Source: Imperialibacter roseus (lineage in GTDB: Bacteria; Bacteroidota; Bacteroidia; Cytophagales; Cyclobacteriaceae). Taken from it: a stretch of DNA of 64,000 nucleotides. A program made the translations under genes and the position numbers. This document shows, piece by piece, positions 41,135 through 48,794 of the stretch (the stretch's first letter is position 1; each line of letters starts with the position of its first letter). Under the pieces are notes generated by a model that was given only the letters and a program-made list of their open reading frames with translations, was not told the DNA's origin and did not search any database. Location of the stretch: assembly GCF_032999765.1 (NCBI RefSeq), contig NZ_CP136051.1:5102501-5166500 (forward strand). The letters run 5' to 3'.

Positions 41135-42577
41135 ATGCACCTACTTTTCCTTCTTGGCTTCTTGTCTCTACAAAACCGCATCGATGAGCCGCCGATAAAA
41201 TTTGTCATCGAGTCCAATAAAACTACAGTCATTGAGGGCGAATGCTTTATCTTGACTGCCTACCTTATTTTCCCATCAGATAGCATAGGGTTTAGCCTCC
41301 CACCCAATTTCTCGCAGCAGGTTTCAGAATTGCGGAGTAAAATGAAACAAGAGAACTACTTCTACCATGAAAATCTCAAGCCTGAACCTTTCTTTGAAGA
41401 CCTGCTAATTAATGGGAAAAAATATCGAAGGTTTGAGCTAACAGAGATAGCTGCATGCCCATGTACCGATGACGACATCACGATTCGCTCGCACAAGCTT
41501 ACCCTACTAAAAGATAAAACATTTGAAACAGAGTTGGAAAGTCAGCCACTCAATATTCGGGTAAACGCAATTGACCAAAACCTACAGGACTCCTTGTATA
41601 TCAATTATTTCTACAAAATGGTTGGGGTATTTGACCTTTATGAAAAAATAGAAAATGAAAAGAAAAGCTATACAGTAGGAGATACCATTGATTTCACTCT
41701 CAGGGTTTATGGAGAAGGGATTTCCTTTCCCGTTGATTTGAATATAAAGAATAGTGATGACTGGATTGTGGAAACCAGAGGAATAACACAAAAAGACACG
41801 GTTAGAAGCGGTAAAATGCGAATGTTTAAGACTTTTAACCTGAAACTCATCCCCCTAAAGCCATCGGCCGGTTTTGCTTTTTCAGACCTTTTCTCGTGGA
41901 CCTATTTTTCATTAGCCGAGAACAAATTAGTTGTACTTGCACCAAAAACAGTTGTAGAGATAGATAACAACATCTCGTACGACCCGCCTGAGCCAAAAAA
42001 ACGAAAACCAATCTCTACTGCGATCGCAATGGACATTTCGGAGTCGATGCAAATTATCGACTATTACCCCAACCGACGGTACAAAGCATTTGAAGTAACC
42101 AACATTTTGCGAAATAAGAACTGCGCTATTCCTGTTCTTTATTTTTCGGGGGAAGTATTCAATGTCGATCGATGTAATTTACTGGACGTGAAAATTCCCG
42201 ACAAAATGAGAAAGGGTACAGCCCTGGGAGACGCCGTTTGGCAAGCATTGAAGCTTTTGGAAGGCGGACAGGGGGAGAGAAATATCATTTTAATTGGTGA
42301 TGGCGACGAGACTGCCGGAACTGTTCCGGCAATGAAGATTGCAAAGCTAGCAAATGAAATGGGTGTCAAAATACACACAGTTGGTATTGGCTATAGTGAT
42401 AGTGTTCCCATCCCAGTTACCTTAAACCAAAAAGTCGACACTGTCTATTTGGATAACACGTTTCGGGACGATCTCTTCAAGGCTGTCAGTAGGGCTTCTG
42501 GGGGAGCATACTATTGGATTGATAAATATGTTGATCCGAGATTAACACTTCAGGATTTGGTGCAAACTATCAAATAG
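41135..42577 (+). CDS. BatD-like plus von Willebrand A domain protein
   Basis: A 480-residue protein. The N-terminal half has BatD/oxygen-tolerance-like beta domains (KFVIESNKTTVIEGECFILT; YTVGDTIDFTLRVYGEG). The C-terminal half is a VWA domain with a complete MIDAS: DISES, GTALGD and IGDGDE. In Bacteroidota, BatA/BatB (VWA, membrane-anchored) and BatD are normally separate genes in one operon; here both modules lie in one chain, with no MoxR ATPase nearby and no C-terminal membrane helix. The short N-terminal helix (MHLLFLLGFLSLQ) may serve as export signal. The function is unknown. Confidence 0.7.
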   Translation: MHLLFLLGFLSLQNRIDEPPIKFVIESNKTTVIEGECFILTAYLIFPSDSIGFSLPPNFSQQVSELRSKMKQENYFYHENLKPEPFFEDLLINGKKYRRFELTEIAACPCTDDDITIRSHKLTLLKDKTFETELESQPLNIRVNAIDQNLQDSLYINYFYKMVGVFDLYEKIENEKKSYTVGDTIDFTLRVYGEGISFPVDLNIKNSDDWIVETRGITQKDTVRSGKMRMFKTFNLKLIPLKPSAGFAFSDLFSWTYFSLAENKLVVLAPKTVVEIDNNISYDPPEPKKRKPISTAIAMDISESMQIIDYYPNRRYKAFEVTNILRNKNCAIPVLYFSGEVFNVDRCNLLDVKIPDKMRKGTALGDAVWQALKLLEGGQGERNIILIGDGDETAGTVPAMKIAKLANEMGVKIHTVGIGYSDSVPIPVTLNQKVDTVYLDNTFRDDLFKAVSRASGGAYYWIDKYVDPRLTLQDLVQTIK

Positions 42578-42658
42578 AGCTACTGGTAAATCTACCCATT
42601 CATCTTTTTAGTGCTACTTGAGCGTTGATCAGCGTTGAGTGGGAATAGTCCACATCAA

Positions 42659-42695
42659 AAAGTCTGCACTGAGTAAAAAAGACAGTGCAGACTTT
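42659..42695. terminator. Bidirectional terminator
   Basis: A perfect 13-bp stem, AAAGTCTGCACTG (42659-42671) and CAGTGCAGACTTT (42683-42695), with an 11-nt loop, sits between the convergent VWA and YiaA-like genes. Confidence 0.8.
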
Positions 42696-42745
42696 CTGAT
42701 TTAAAGCCTTGTGAAGCTGTGATGTTTACACAGCACCTGGCAACA

Positions 42746-43135
42746 TCACTCTGTTGCGATTGAATCTCGGGTGTTTTTTTGTACCGCAATCACCCCAAAA
42801 AGTGAAAGGATAAAAGAGAACGCATAAAAACCTTTTTCGCTGGGAAGCAAATCAGCATTCCACAAGCCGATGGTAAGAAGTACTAGGCACAAAACTGTGC
42901 AGAACCAGCAAATGGAATAATACAAATCAGTTACCGGAATGTTTTCCAGCTTGTCACGCACGGCCTTCTGCAGAGAAATCACGGCAAACAAGCCAAACAT
43001 CAAAACAGTAAAATAATAACCCTTCTCGTTAAGCATCATCTCTGCTCTGAAGAGACCTACGAGGTACCCAATCATACCTGTCAACAGCGCAATCCATGAC
43101 GCAGCGACAAATGCATTTGATGGTTTTTGATTCAT
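42746..43135 (-). CDS. YiaA/YiaB-family inner-membrane protein
   Basis: A 129-residue protein with two tandem two-helix modules: SNAFVAASWIALLTGMIGYLVG then FGLFAVISLQKAVRDK, and YYSICWFCTVLCLVLLTIGL then FGVIAVQKNTRDS. (Each quoted segment is part of a longer hydrophobic stretch.) Both modules end in a similar FAVISLQK/FGVIAVQK sequence, the YiaAB signature. The function is unknown. It is divergent from the TetR-like pseudogene. Confidence 0.85.
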   Translation of the reverse strand: MNQKPSNAFVAASWIALLTGMIGYLVGLFRAEMMLNEKGYYFTVLMFGLFAVISLQKAVRDKLENIPVTDLYYSICWFCTVLCLVLLTIGLWNADLLPSEKGFYAFSFILSLFGVIAVQKNTRDSIATE

Positions 43136-43205
43136 GGTTTTGTGGTTTTTGCTTTGAATAAAAATTAACCTGATGCTTTCAACGAGGTAATTTGACTACT
43201 TTGTT

Positions 43206-43221
43206 TGTACAATAGTGTACA
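43206..43221. promoter_or_regulatory. Palindromic operator-like site in the divergent spacer
   Basis: TGTACAATAGTGTACA has TGTACA words at both ends separated by 4 bp. It lies 28 bp before the TetR-like ATG in the spacer shared with the YiaA-like gene, a typical place for TetR binding. Confidence 0.45.
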
Positions 43222-43248
43222 GAGAATTTTTTGCCCTGGCTTCCTGAA

Positions 43249-43784
43249 ATGAAGAAAACAAGTGAAAACAAACTGAAATGGATAGAATGCGGGTATTCGC
43301 TATTTGCCTCTATAGGCCCGGAAGCACTTAACATAGAGCGGCTGTCCGGCCTGGTTTCGCTGAGCCGGTCGAGTTTCTATTACTACTTCGGTGATCTTGT
43401 CAATTTTGAGCATGAGCTGCTGAAAACCCACATCATGCACTATAAAAAGTTTGGGCAATTGATGCGTGACTATGTTCATTTCGAACAGCTGTTTTCGGAC
43501 GAAATCATGGAAAACAAAATCGCACTTGCGTTTCACGTCAGTTGCTCATTAACAAGTCAGTAAAACGGTACCAGGAGTGCTCGGACAAGGCACGAGAGTT
43601 TACTGAAAAAAAGACCTACGAACTTTGGGCAAAGGCCAAAAACGTGGATAGCAACTCCGAAGCGGAATGGATGCTGTTCAGGGCCATCAGAGACTTCTAT
43701 TTTGTTCAGTTTGGGCAGGCAGGCCAGGATCCGCAGGATGTGCTGGTGTTACTTTATTCTTATTTGGGGAAGTTGAAGGAGTAG
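43249..43784 (+). pseudogene. TetR-family regulator with an apparent frameshift
   Basis: The first part (43249-43563) encodes a TetR-type HTH: WIECGYSLFASIGPEALNIE then RLSGLVSLSRSSFYYYFGD. It runs out of frame after AFHV at about 43539. The second part, in the next frame, continues directly as QLLINKSVKRYQECSDKA and ends at 43784 with a plausible ligand-binding C-terminus. Adding one base near 43540 would restore a protein of about 178 residues. Either the gene is broken in this strain or one base was lost in sequencing. Confidence 0.7.
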
Positions 43785-43866
43785 AGGACGTTGCTTTGAG
43801 CAAGCCGGAAGCTTGAATAGAAATATCCACATACGCTAAGGCTAAACTTGCCGGAGTGAAGGGAAT

Positions 43867-45294
43867 CTACTTAATGCCAATAACCTTATTGATCTCCCCA
43901 AGGTACTGCTCACCTCTAAGTCTAAGTTCATCCATACTTACATTATTAGACGCTCTACTTACAAATTCTTCCAGCCGTTCATATGCCTCTAAAGGCCTAT
44001 CGAGTTTTTTATACATTATACAGCCTATTATAAAGAAAGACTGAATATGGTTCTCATCTTCCTGGTAGCACACTTCATTATATTTAATTACCTGGTATAT
44101 GGAATCAATCTCATTAGGGTATCTTTCTTGACTTATCTCATCAAAAACGATAAGAGCTTCCTTCATTCTTCCAAGTTTAATGAGCAAGTACAGTTTACTG
44201 TACCTCCAAGTCCCATCTGCTCCGGCCATTCCTGCTGCTTTCTCAACATATTCTAGTGCGAGCTTTGCATCGCCTCTCAGCTTTACCTGTCTTATCGCCT
44301 CACTTAGATGTCTATCGTACTCATTCGGTGTAATTTCCAAGTACATTTCCTGATATTCAAGGGACAACTCAATGTCTCCACGGAAGTAGGATAGCCTCGA
44401 TAGAAGAAAACAGCAAACCCATTTTTGTTGTAAAACCTTAAGTCTGTATTCAGCCAATTCCGGCTTCTGTTCAATGTACTTTATTAATGTATTCCATATT
44501 GATATTCCTTGCTCAAATTTATTATCTACCAGTGTCGCAAGACCCATCATATACGTAGCAGTGAAGAAAATTTGTTCTGCGTTGCTTCTAAAGCCGTTCA
44601 ACTCATCCTCCTCTAAAAAGGTGATCTCCCTTTTCCATAACTCAGCGAATTCTCTCTGAAGGCTTTTGCTGTTAGTCACATTGGTCTGTGCGTGCATAAT
44701 CAACGCATCTATGCTTAGACAATAGGTGCTTTTGGATGAGTTACGAATAATCAAATCCCCATAAACAAAGAATTTTGCATTTAGCCTTTTTGCCATCTTC
44801 AGAAAGGACTTAGATTCGTTTGAATCCATCAAATTTGCTTTTCGAGCCTCAATCCACATCTCAATCTTGTGCCTTGCTGTTTCGGAAAGATGATTATGTA
44901 GTACAACTACCTCATAAGTATTATTTAGACCATGGTTTTTTAATTGTCTCTTAAGTTCTTTTGCAAAGTCATTCGCAATCCTGACCTTTTGTTTAACATC
45001 TTCAGTGGTAATAGCAATTACGAGGTTCTGCCTTTTTCTATTCCCTAAAGGGAACACCGATCTTTTGTAGTACCAAAATGACACTATTACAAGTTCAACA
45101 ATGACAAAAGTCAAAATGTGAACTATGGAATTCTCAAAATATGGTTTCAAAAATGGGATCACAATCTCCATCAAAGCCAAAGAAGAGGTTACTATTATGA
45201 CAATTAGGCTTGATATCCTATTAAAGGAGAAATCCTTATCTAACAGCAACTCTTTCAAATCCATACTTTTGAACACTTCGTAAAAATCTTTCAA
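43867..45294 (-). CDS. Two-TM protein with TolB-like region and TPR-like C-terminus, unknown
   Basis: I do not recognise this 475-residue protein. Two membrane helices near residues 27-48 and 57-75 are followed by a cytoplasmic region with a nucleotide-sensor-like strand pattern (RQNLVIAITTED, EVVVLHNHLSE, AKFFVYGDLIIR), reminiscent of TolB/FlgO-like N-terminal domains, and then about six helix pairs of TPR type to the end (for example LSYFRGDIELSLEYQEMYLE and DAKLALEYVEKAAGM). The DNA is visibly A+T-richer than flanking genes. It stands alone, and a signalling or defence role would be speculation. Confidence 0.6.
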   Translation of the reverse strand: MKDFYEVFKSMDLKELLLDKDFSFNRISSLIVIIVTSSLALMEIVIPFLKPYFENSIVHILTFVIVELVIVSFWYYKRSVFPLGNRKRQNLVIAITTEDVKQKVRIANDFAKELKRQLKNHGLNNTYEVVVLHNHLSETARHKIEMWIEARKANLMDSNESKSFLKMAKRLNAKFFVYGDLIIRNSSKSTYCLSIDALIMHAQTNVTNSKSLQREFAELWKREITFLEEDELNGFRSNAEQIFFTATYMMGLATLVDNKFEQGISIWNTLIKYIEQKPELAEYRLKVLQQKWVCCFLLSRLSYFRGDIELSLEYQEMYLEITPNEYDRHLSEAIRQVKLRGDAKLALEYVEKAAGMAGADGTWRYSKLYLLIKLGRMKEALIVFDEISQERYPNEIDSIYQVIKYNEVCYQEDENHIQSFFIIGCIMYKKLDRPLEAYERLEEFVSRASNNVSMDELRLRGEQYLGEINKVIGIK

Positions 45295-45479
45295 ATATGT
45301 TATAAGTTATCGGAATTATATTTAATGTCAATTTCTATTCGTAAGGATCACTAAAGAAGAAATGAAAAACTAGCCAAAAAAAGAAAGAACGATCAAATGC
45401 CTTCCATCCACCCGCAAATTGTCTAGCTGTTATGCCATGAGCTGCATTTATCGTAAGTTCAACCCATTAAACATGCCTA

Positions 45480-47321
45480 ATGCCTACTATGCACAAACTT
45501 TCCGCTTCTCTGCTATCAGCAGCCCTATTTTTAGCGCTGCTTACCAATTGCACTCAAAAAGAACCCCTTCAGGCCACTAAATGGGACAAACTTACCCTCA
45601 GTTTCGCTGGCCCGGAAACTGCTGAAGACGCTGCTGACAATCCCTTCACCGACTACCGGCTGAACGTGGTCTTCTCCAAAGGGCTGAAGAAAATGCTGGT
45701 ACCGGGCTACTATGCCGCCGATGGCAACGCCGGGGAAAGCAGTGCCGCCGCTGGCAATGTGTGGAAGGTGCATTTCCGCCCCGATGAAGAAGGCGAATGG
45801 ATCTACCAGGTTTCGTTTCGCAAGGGTGCCAATATAGCCGTAGATGATGATCCTCAGGCAGGAGAACCCGTCGCCTTTGATGGTGAGGAAGGCAAACTAA
45901 TAGTGGCAGCTGGCAACTACCAGCTGCCCGACCTTCGGGCGAAAGGTCGCCTAACCTATGTGCGGGAGCGCTACCTGCAGTTTCAGGAAACAGGAGAGTA
46001 CTTTCTGAAAGGCGGGGCCGATAGCCCGGAAGATTTGCTTGGCTACGCCGACTTCGACGGCACCTACAAAGGCACGGCCGGAGAAAACAGATCGGGCGAA
46101 GCAGAGAACAAAGCCACTTTGCACAATTACGCTCCCCATGCTGCCGACTGGAAAGCGGGCGACCCGATCTGGCAGGGCGGCAAAGGCAAAAACCTGATTG
46201 GGGCCATCAACTACCTGGCCAGCAAAGGCATGAATTCCATCTACTTCCTCACCATGAACATTGGCGGCGATGGCAAAGATGTGTGGCCTTACACCGGCTA
46301 CGACGAGCGCAGCCGGTTCGACTGCAGCAAGCTCGACCAGTGGGAGGTGGTGTTCGATCACATGGAGCGCAAGGGCATCATGCTCCACATAGTGACACAG
46401 GAAACCGAAAACGAAAAACTGCTCGACGATGGCGACACCGGCCCGCAGCGGAAACTTTACTACCGGGAACTGATCGCCCGCTTTGGACACCACCTGGCCG
46501 TGACCTGGAACATGGGCGAGGAAAACGGCCCAGCCAGCTTCAGCCCCAACGGGCAAACCACTGAGCAGCAGAAGGCCATGACCGACTACTTTAAAACCCA
46601 CGACCCCTACCAAAACTACGTGGTCATTCACACCCACTCCCACAAGGAGCTGCGCCACGAAATGTTCGACAGGCTGCTGGGTCACCCAAGCCTTGACGGG
46701 CCATCGATCCAGATCGGGTACATTGGCGACGCCCACGACGACACCAAAAGATGGGTAAAAAACTCAGCTGAGGCTGATCACCCATGGATAGTGAATATCG
46801 ACGAAATAGGCCCCGCCAACCGTGGGCTGGATCCCGACGACCGAACCGACAACAACCAGGATACCGTGCGGGTGGCGGTGCTGTGGGGCAACCTGATGGC
46901 TGGCGGCGGCGGAGTGGAGTGGTACTTCGGCTATCTCAACCACAACAACGACCTGGGCTGCGAAGACTGGCGCTCAAGAGACCGCATGTGGAACTATACC
47001 AAAGTCGGCCTCGACTTTTTCCAACGTTACCTGCCTTTTGCAGAAATGGAAAGCCACGATGAACTATCGGGAGAGAACACGTACTGTCTGGCCAAGCCGG
47101 GAGAAGTATATGCGGTGTTTTTGCCGCTGGGAGGAGAAGCCTCTATCGACCTGGCCGGCGCTGAAGGAAGCTATTCCGTGAGCTGGTACAACCCCAGAAC
47201 AGGGGGTGAGCTACAGCAAACCGATATCAAGACGGTGGAAGGCGGCGAGGTGCGTTCGCTTGGGAACCCGCCTTCAGAGCCAGAAAAGGATTGGGCGGTG
47301 TTGGTAAAAGCTGGCGGGTGA
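45480..47321 (+). CDS. DUF5060 glycosidase-like lipoprotein with collagen-binding-like C-terminal domain
   Basis: The lipobox LLTNC is at about residues 20-24, so it is a lipoprotein. DUF5060 (an immunoglobulin-like domain seen in putative glycoside hydrolases) covers about residues 33-140. The central region resembles a TIM-barrel glycoside hydrolase (GMNSIYFLTMNIGGDGKDVW, AVTWNMGEENGPA with a candidate acid Glu). The C-terminal 90 residues resemble the putative collagen-binding domain of collagenase family proteins. ATG 45489 is an equally good start. The substrate is unknown. Confidence 0.8.
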   Translation: MPTMHKLSASLLSAALFLALLTNCTQKEPLQATKWDKLTLSFAGPETAEDAADNPFTDYRLNVVFSKGLKKMLVPGYYAADGNAGESSAAAGNVWKVHFRPDEEGEWIYQVSFRKGANIAVDDDPQAGEPVAFDGEEGKLIVAAGNYQLPDLRAKGRLTYVRERYLQFQETGEYFLKGGADSPEDLLGYADFDGTYKGTAGENRSGEAENKATLHNYAPHAADWKAGDPIWQGGKGKNLIGAINYLASKGMNSIYFLTMNIGGDGKDVWPYTGYDERSRFDCSKLDQWEVVFDHMERKGIMLHIVTQETENEKLLDDGDTGPQRKLYYRELIARFGHHLAVTWNMGEENGPASFSPNGQTTEQQKAMTDYFKTHDPYQNYVVIHTHSHKELRHEMFDRLLGHPSLDGPSIQIGYIGDAHDDTKRWVKNSAEADHPWIVNIDEIGPANRGLDPDDRTDNNQDTVRVAVLWGNLMAGGGGVEWYFGYLNHNNDLGCEDWRSRDRMWNYTKVGLDFFQRYLPFAEMESHDELSGENTYCLAKPGEVYAVFLPLGGEASIDLAGAEGSYSVSWYNPRTGGELQQTDIKTVEGGEVRSLGNPPSEPEKDWAVLVKAGG

Positions 47322-47427
47322 GGATACCCTCCCGGAACGGTTCGGGCTGGCGTGTGAGACACACGCCAGAACGGTAGCGGGTGAGGACACCCCGCTAAAC
47401 GGGCTGGCAGGTGAAGACACCTGCCAG
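47313..47427. repeat. Cluster of four REP hairpins
   Basis: Hairpins at about 47313-47334 (degraded), 47347-47369 (10-bp perfect stem, loop AGA), 47376-47396 (one bulge) and 47404-47427 (10-bp perfect stem, loop AAGA). Units are separated by spacers containing AGAACGG or AAACGGG. It fills the gap between two convergent genes and may also stop both transcripts. Confidence 0.8.
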
Positions 47428-47440
47428 AACAGCGATCCCG

Positions 47441-48676
47441 CTAACCCCGCTCTATCGGAAAAGTGAGGCAATGCGGGCCCCCGCTGCCACGACTAAGCTC
47501 ACCCGCTGGAATGGTGATGATGGTGTTTTGAATCTTCTCTTTTTCAATTTTGCCTTCGGCGGCCTGCTGAAGAAATTGCTCAGCAGGGATAACAGTATAT
47601 CCAAGCTGCTGAAAGCCTTCGATGGTTTTGGTATTCCGGCGGTAAGTAACTGCCACACCAGGCCTTACAGCCACAAAATTGCAGGCGCTGCTCCATTGCT
47701 CCCGCTGGTCGAACGGATGCTCCCCATTGCCACACGACACAAATCTTGCGTCGGCGTCTTCGGCCAGTATCAAATCCTTGATGGTATCAAATCTCTGCGA
47801 AGTGTTCCCCTGCAAATCGAAGCTTTCTATGCTGATCTGGGTGGGATCCTGCAGCACATGCTCATATAACACATAGTCATGAGTATTCACCTTGGAGAAA
47901 ATAGTATCGATGTGCATGCAATATTCTTCCTTGGGAATATCTACAATGGTGAACTTCTCCACCACCTTGTGCTCACGCAGCTGCTCTCTGATTCTCCAAA
48001 GTGCCACCATATTAGTTCTTTCGCTGCAGCCAATAAGCAAGTGTGATGGGCTCAAATGAATAATATCACCTCCTTCAATCGTCTCCGCCCTGTTAGAAAG
48101 TGTAGTAGCCAGATGATCCGACGAAATGCACAAGTCAAGATATTTGTAACCCACTTTTACAAACACCGGGTGGTAATGTGTGATAAACCAGGTAAGTATA
48201 TTTTCTCTTTTGCGAGGCATTTTTTCAGCCTGACAAGTGATCACATAATTGTTCACTACCGCCCCTATGTCCCTGGTGAAAATGAGGTTAGGCACGGGGT
48301 TGAGCAGAACACTTCCGCCTGCCTTATAGCCGCTAATCAGGGCCTTGGCGAGGTTCTTAGGTAAGAGCTGCTGCAACGTCAGCTGTGTATCGGGCGGCAA
48401 GCTCTCCAGCTTAAATACTTCATCGAGCAACTGCGACCTTAGCTTTGCATTGGTCAAAATATCTGTCAGAAGATCGGTAAACTCCAGCACATTTTCCTCC
48501 CCGGCAAAAAAAGAAAGCACGCCTGTCAACAAGCTATGCTCCTCCTGCATTTTGGGTAAAAAAACAATGTCATCGTACAAGAGCTCGGCCTTGTTGAAGG
48601 GAGTTACCCATTCTATTCCCTGATCAGGGCGATGAACTATTACCTTTCTTAGTATGTCGATATCTGAAGTAACCAT
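47441..48676 (-). CDS. Arginine deiminase-family protein
   Basis: A guanidino-group-modifying enzyme of 411 residues with the deiminase motifs: FTRDIGAVV, EGGDIIHLSPSH, CMHIDTIFS (catalytic His), and the C-terminal GPHCLTFPI with nucleophile Cys403. The classic deiminase ending is GGPRCMSMP; here it is GPHCLTFP. It could hydrolyse arginine to citrulline and ammonia. No carbamate kinase or ornithine transferase gene is adjacent, so a fermentative pathway is not supported. Confidence 0.85.
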   Translation of the reverse strand: MVTSDIDILRKVIVHRPDQGIEWVTPFNKAELLYDDIVFLPKMQEEHSLLTGVLSFFAGEENVLEFTDLLTDILTNAKLRSQLLDEVFKLESLPPDTQLTLQQLLPKNLAKALISGYKAGGSVLLNPVPNLIFTRDIGAVVNNYVITCQAEKMPRKRENILTWFITHYHPVFVKVGYKYLDLCISSDHLATTLSNRAETIEGGDIIHLSPSHLLIGCSERTNMVALWRIREQLREHKVVEKFTIVDIPKEEYCMHIDTIFSKVNTHDYVLYEHVLQDPTQISIESFDLQGNTSQRFDTIKDLILAEDADARFVSCGNGEHPFDQREQWSSACNFVAVRPGVAVTYRRNTKTIEGFQQLGYTVIPAEQFLQQAAEGKIEKEKIQNTIITIPAGELSRGSGGPHCLTFPIERG

Positions 48677-48794
48677 GGGTTAGTCTGCCGTTAAGTATTC
48701 GTCGAAAACAATTATATTCGAAACTTATTCAACCAGCTCGCACGGCCATTTGTTGAACTATTAAGCCTATATTGAATCCCTTTAAGGGGCTAAG

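Noticed and set aside
45951-46736. 261-residue antisense open frame
   Set aside because: It is fully inside the DUF5060 lipoprotein gene on the other strand, which has clear domains and a signal; the antisense product is low-complexity valine-rich.
47313-47427. Possible CRISPR or attenuator
   Set aside because: The hairpins differ in stem sequence and have no regular spacer; they match the REP centre seen at 15 kb and 30 kb.
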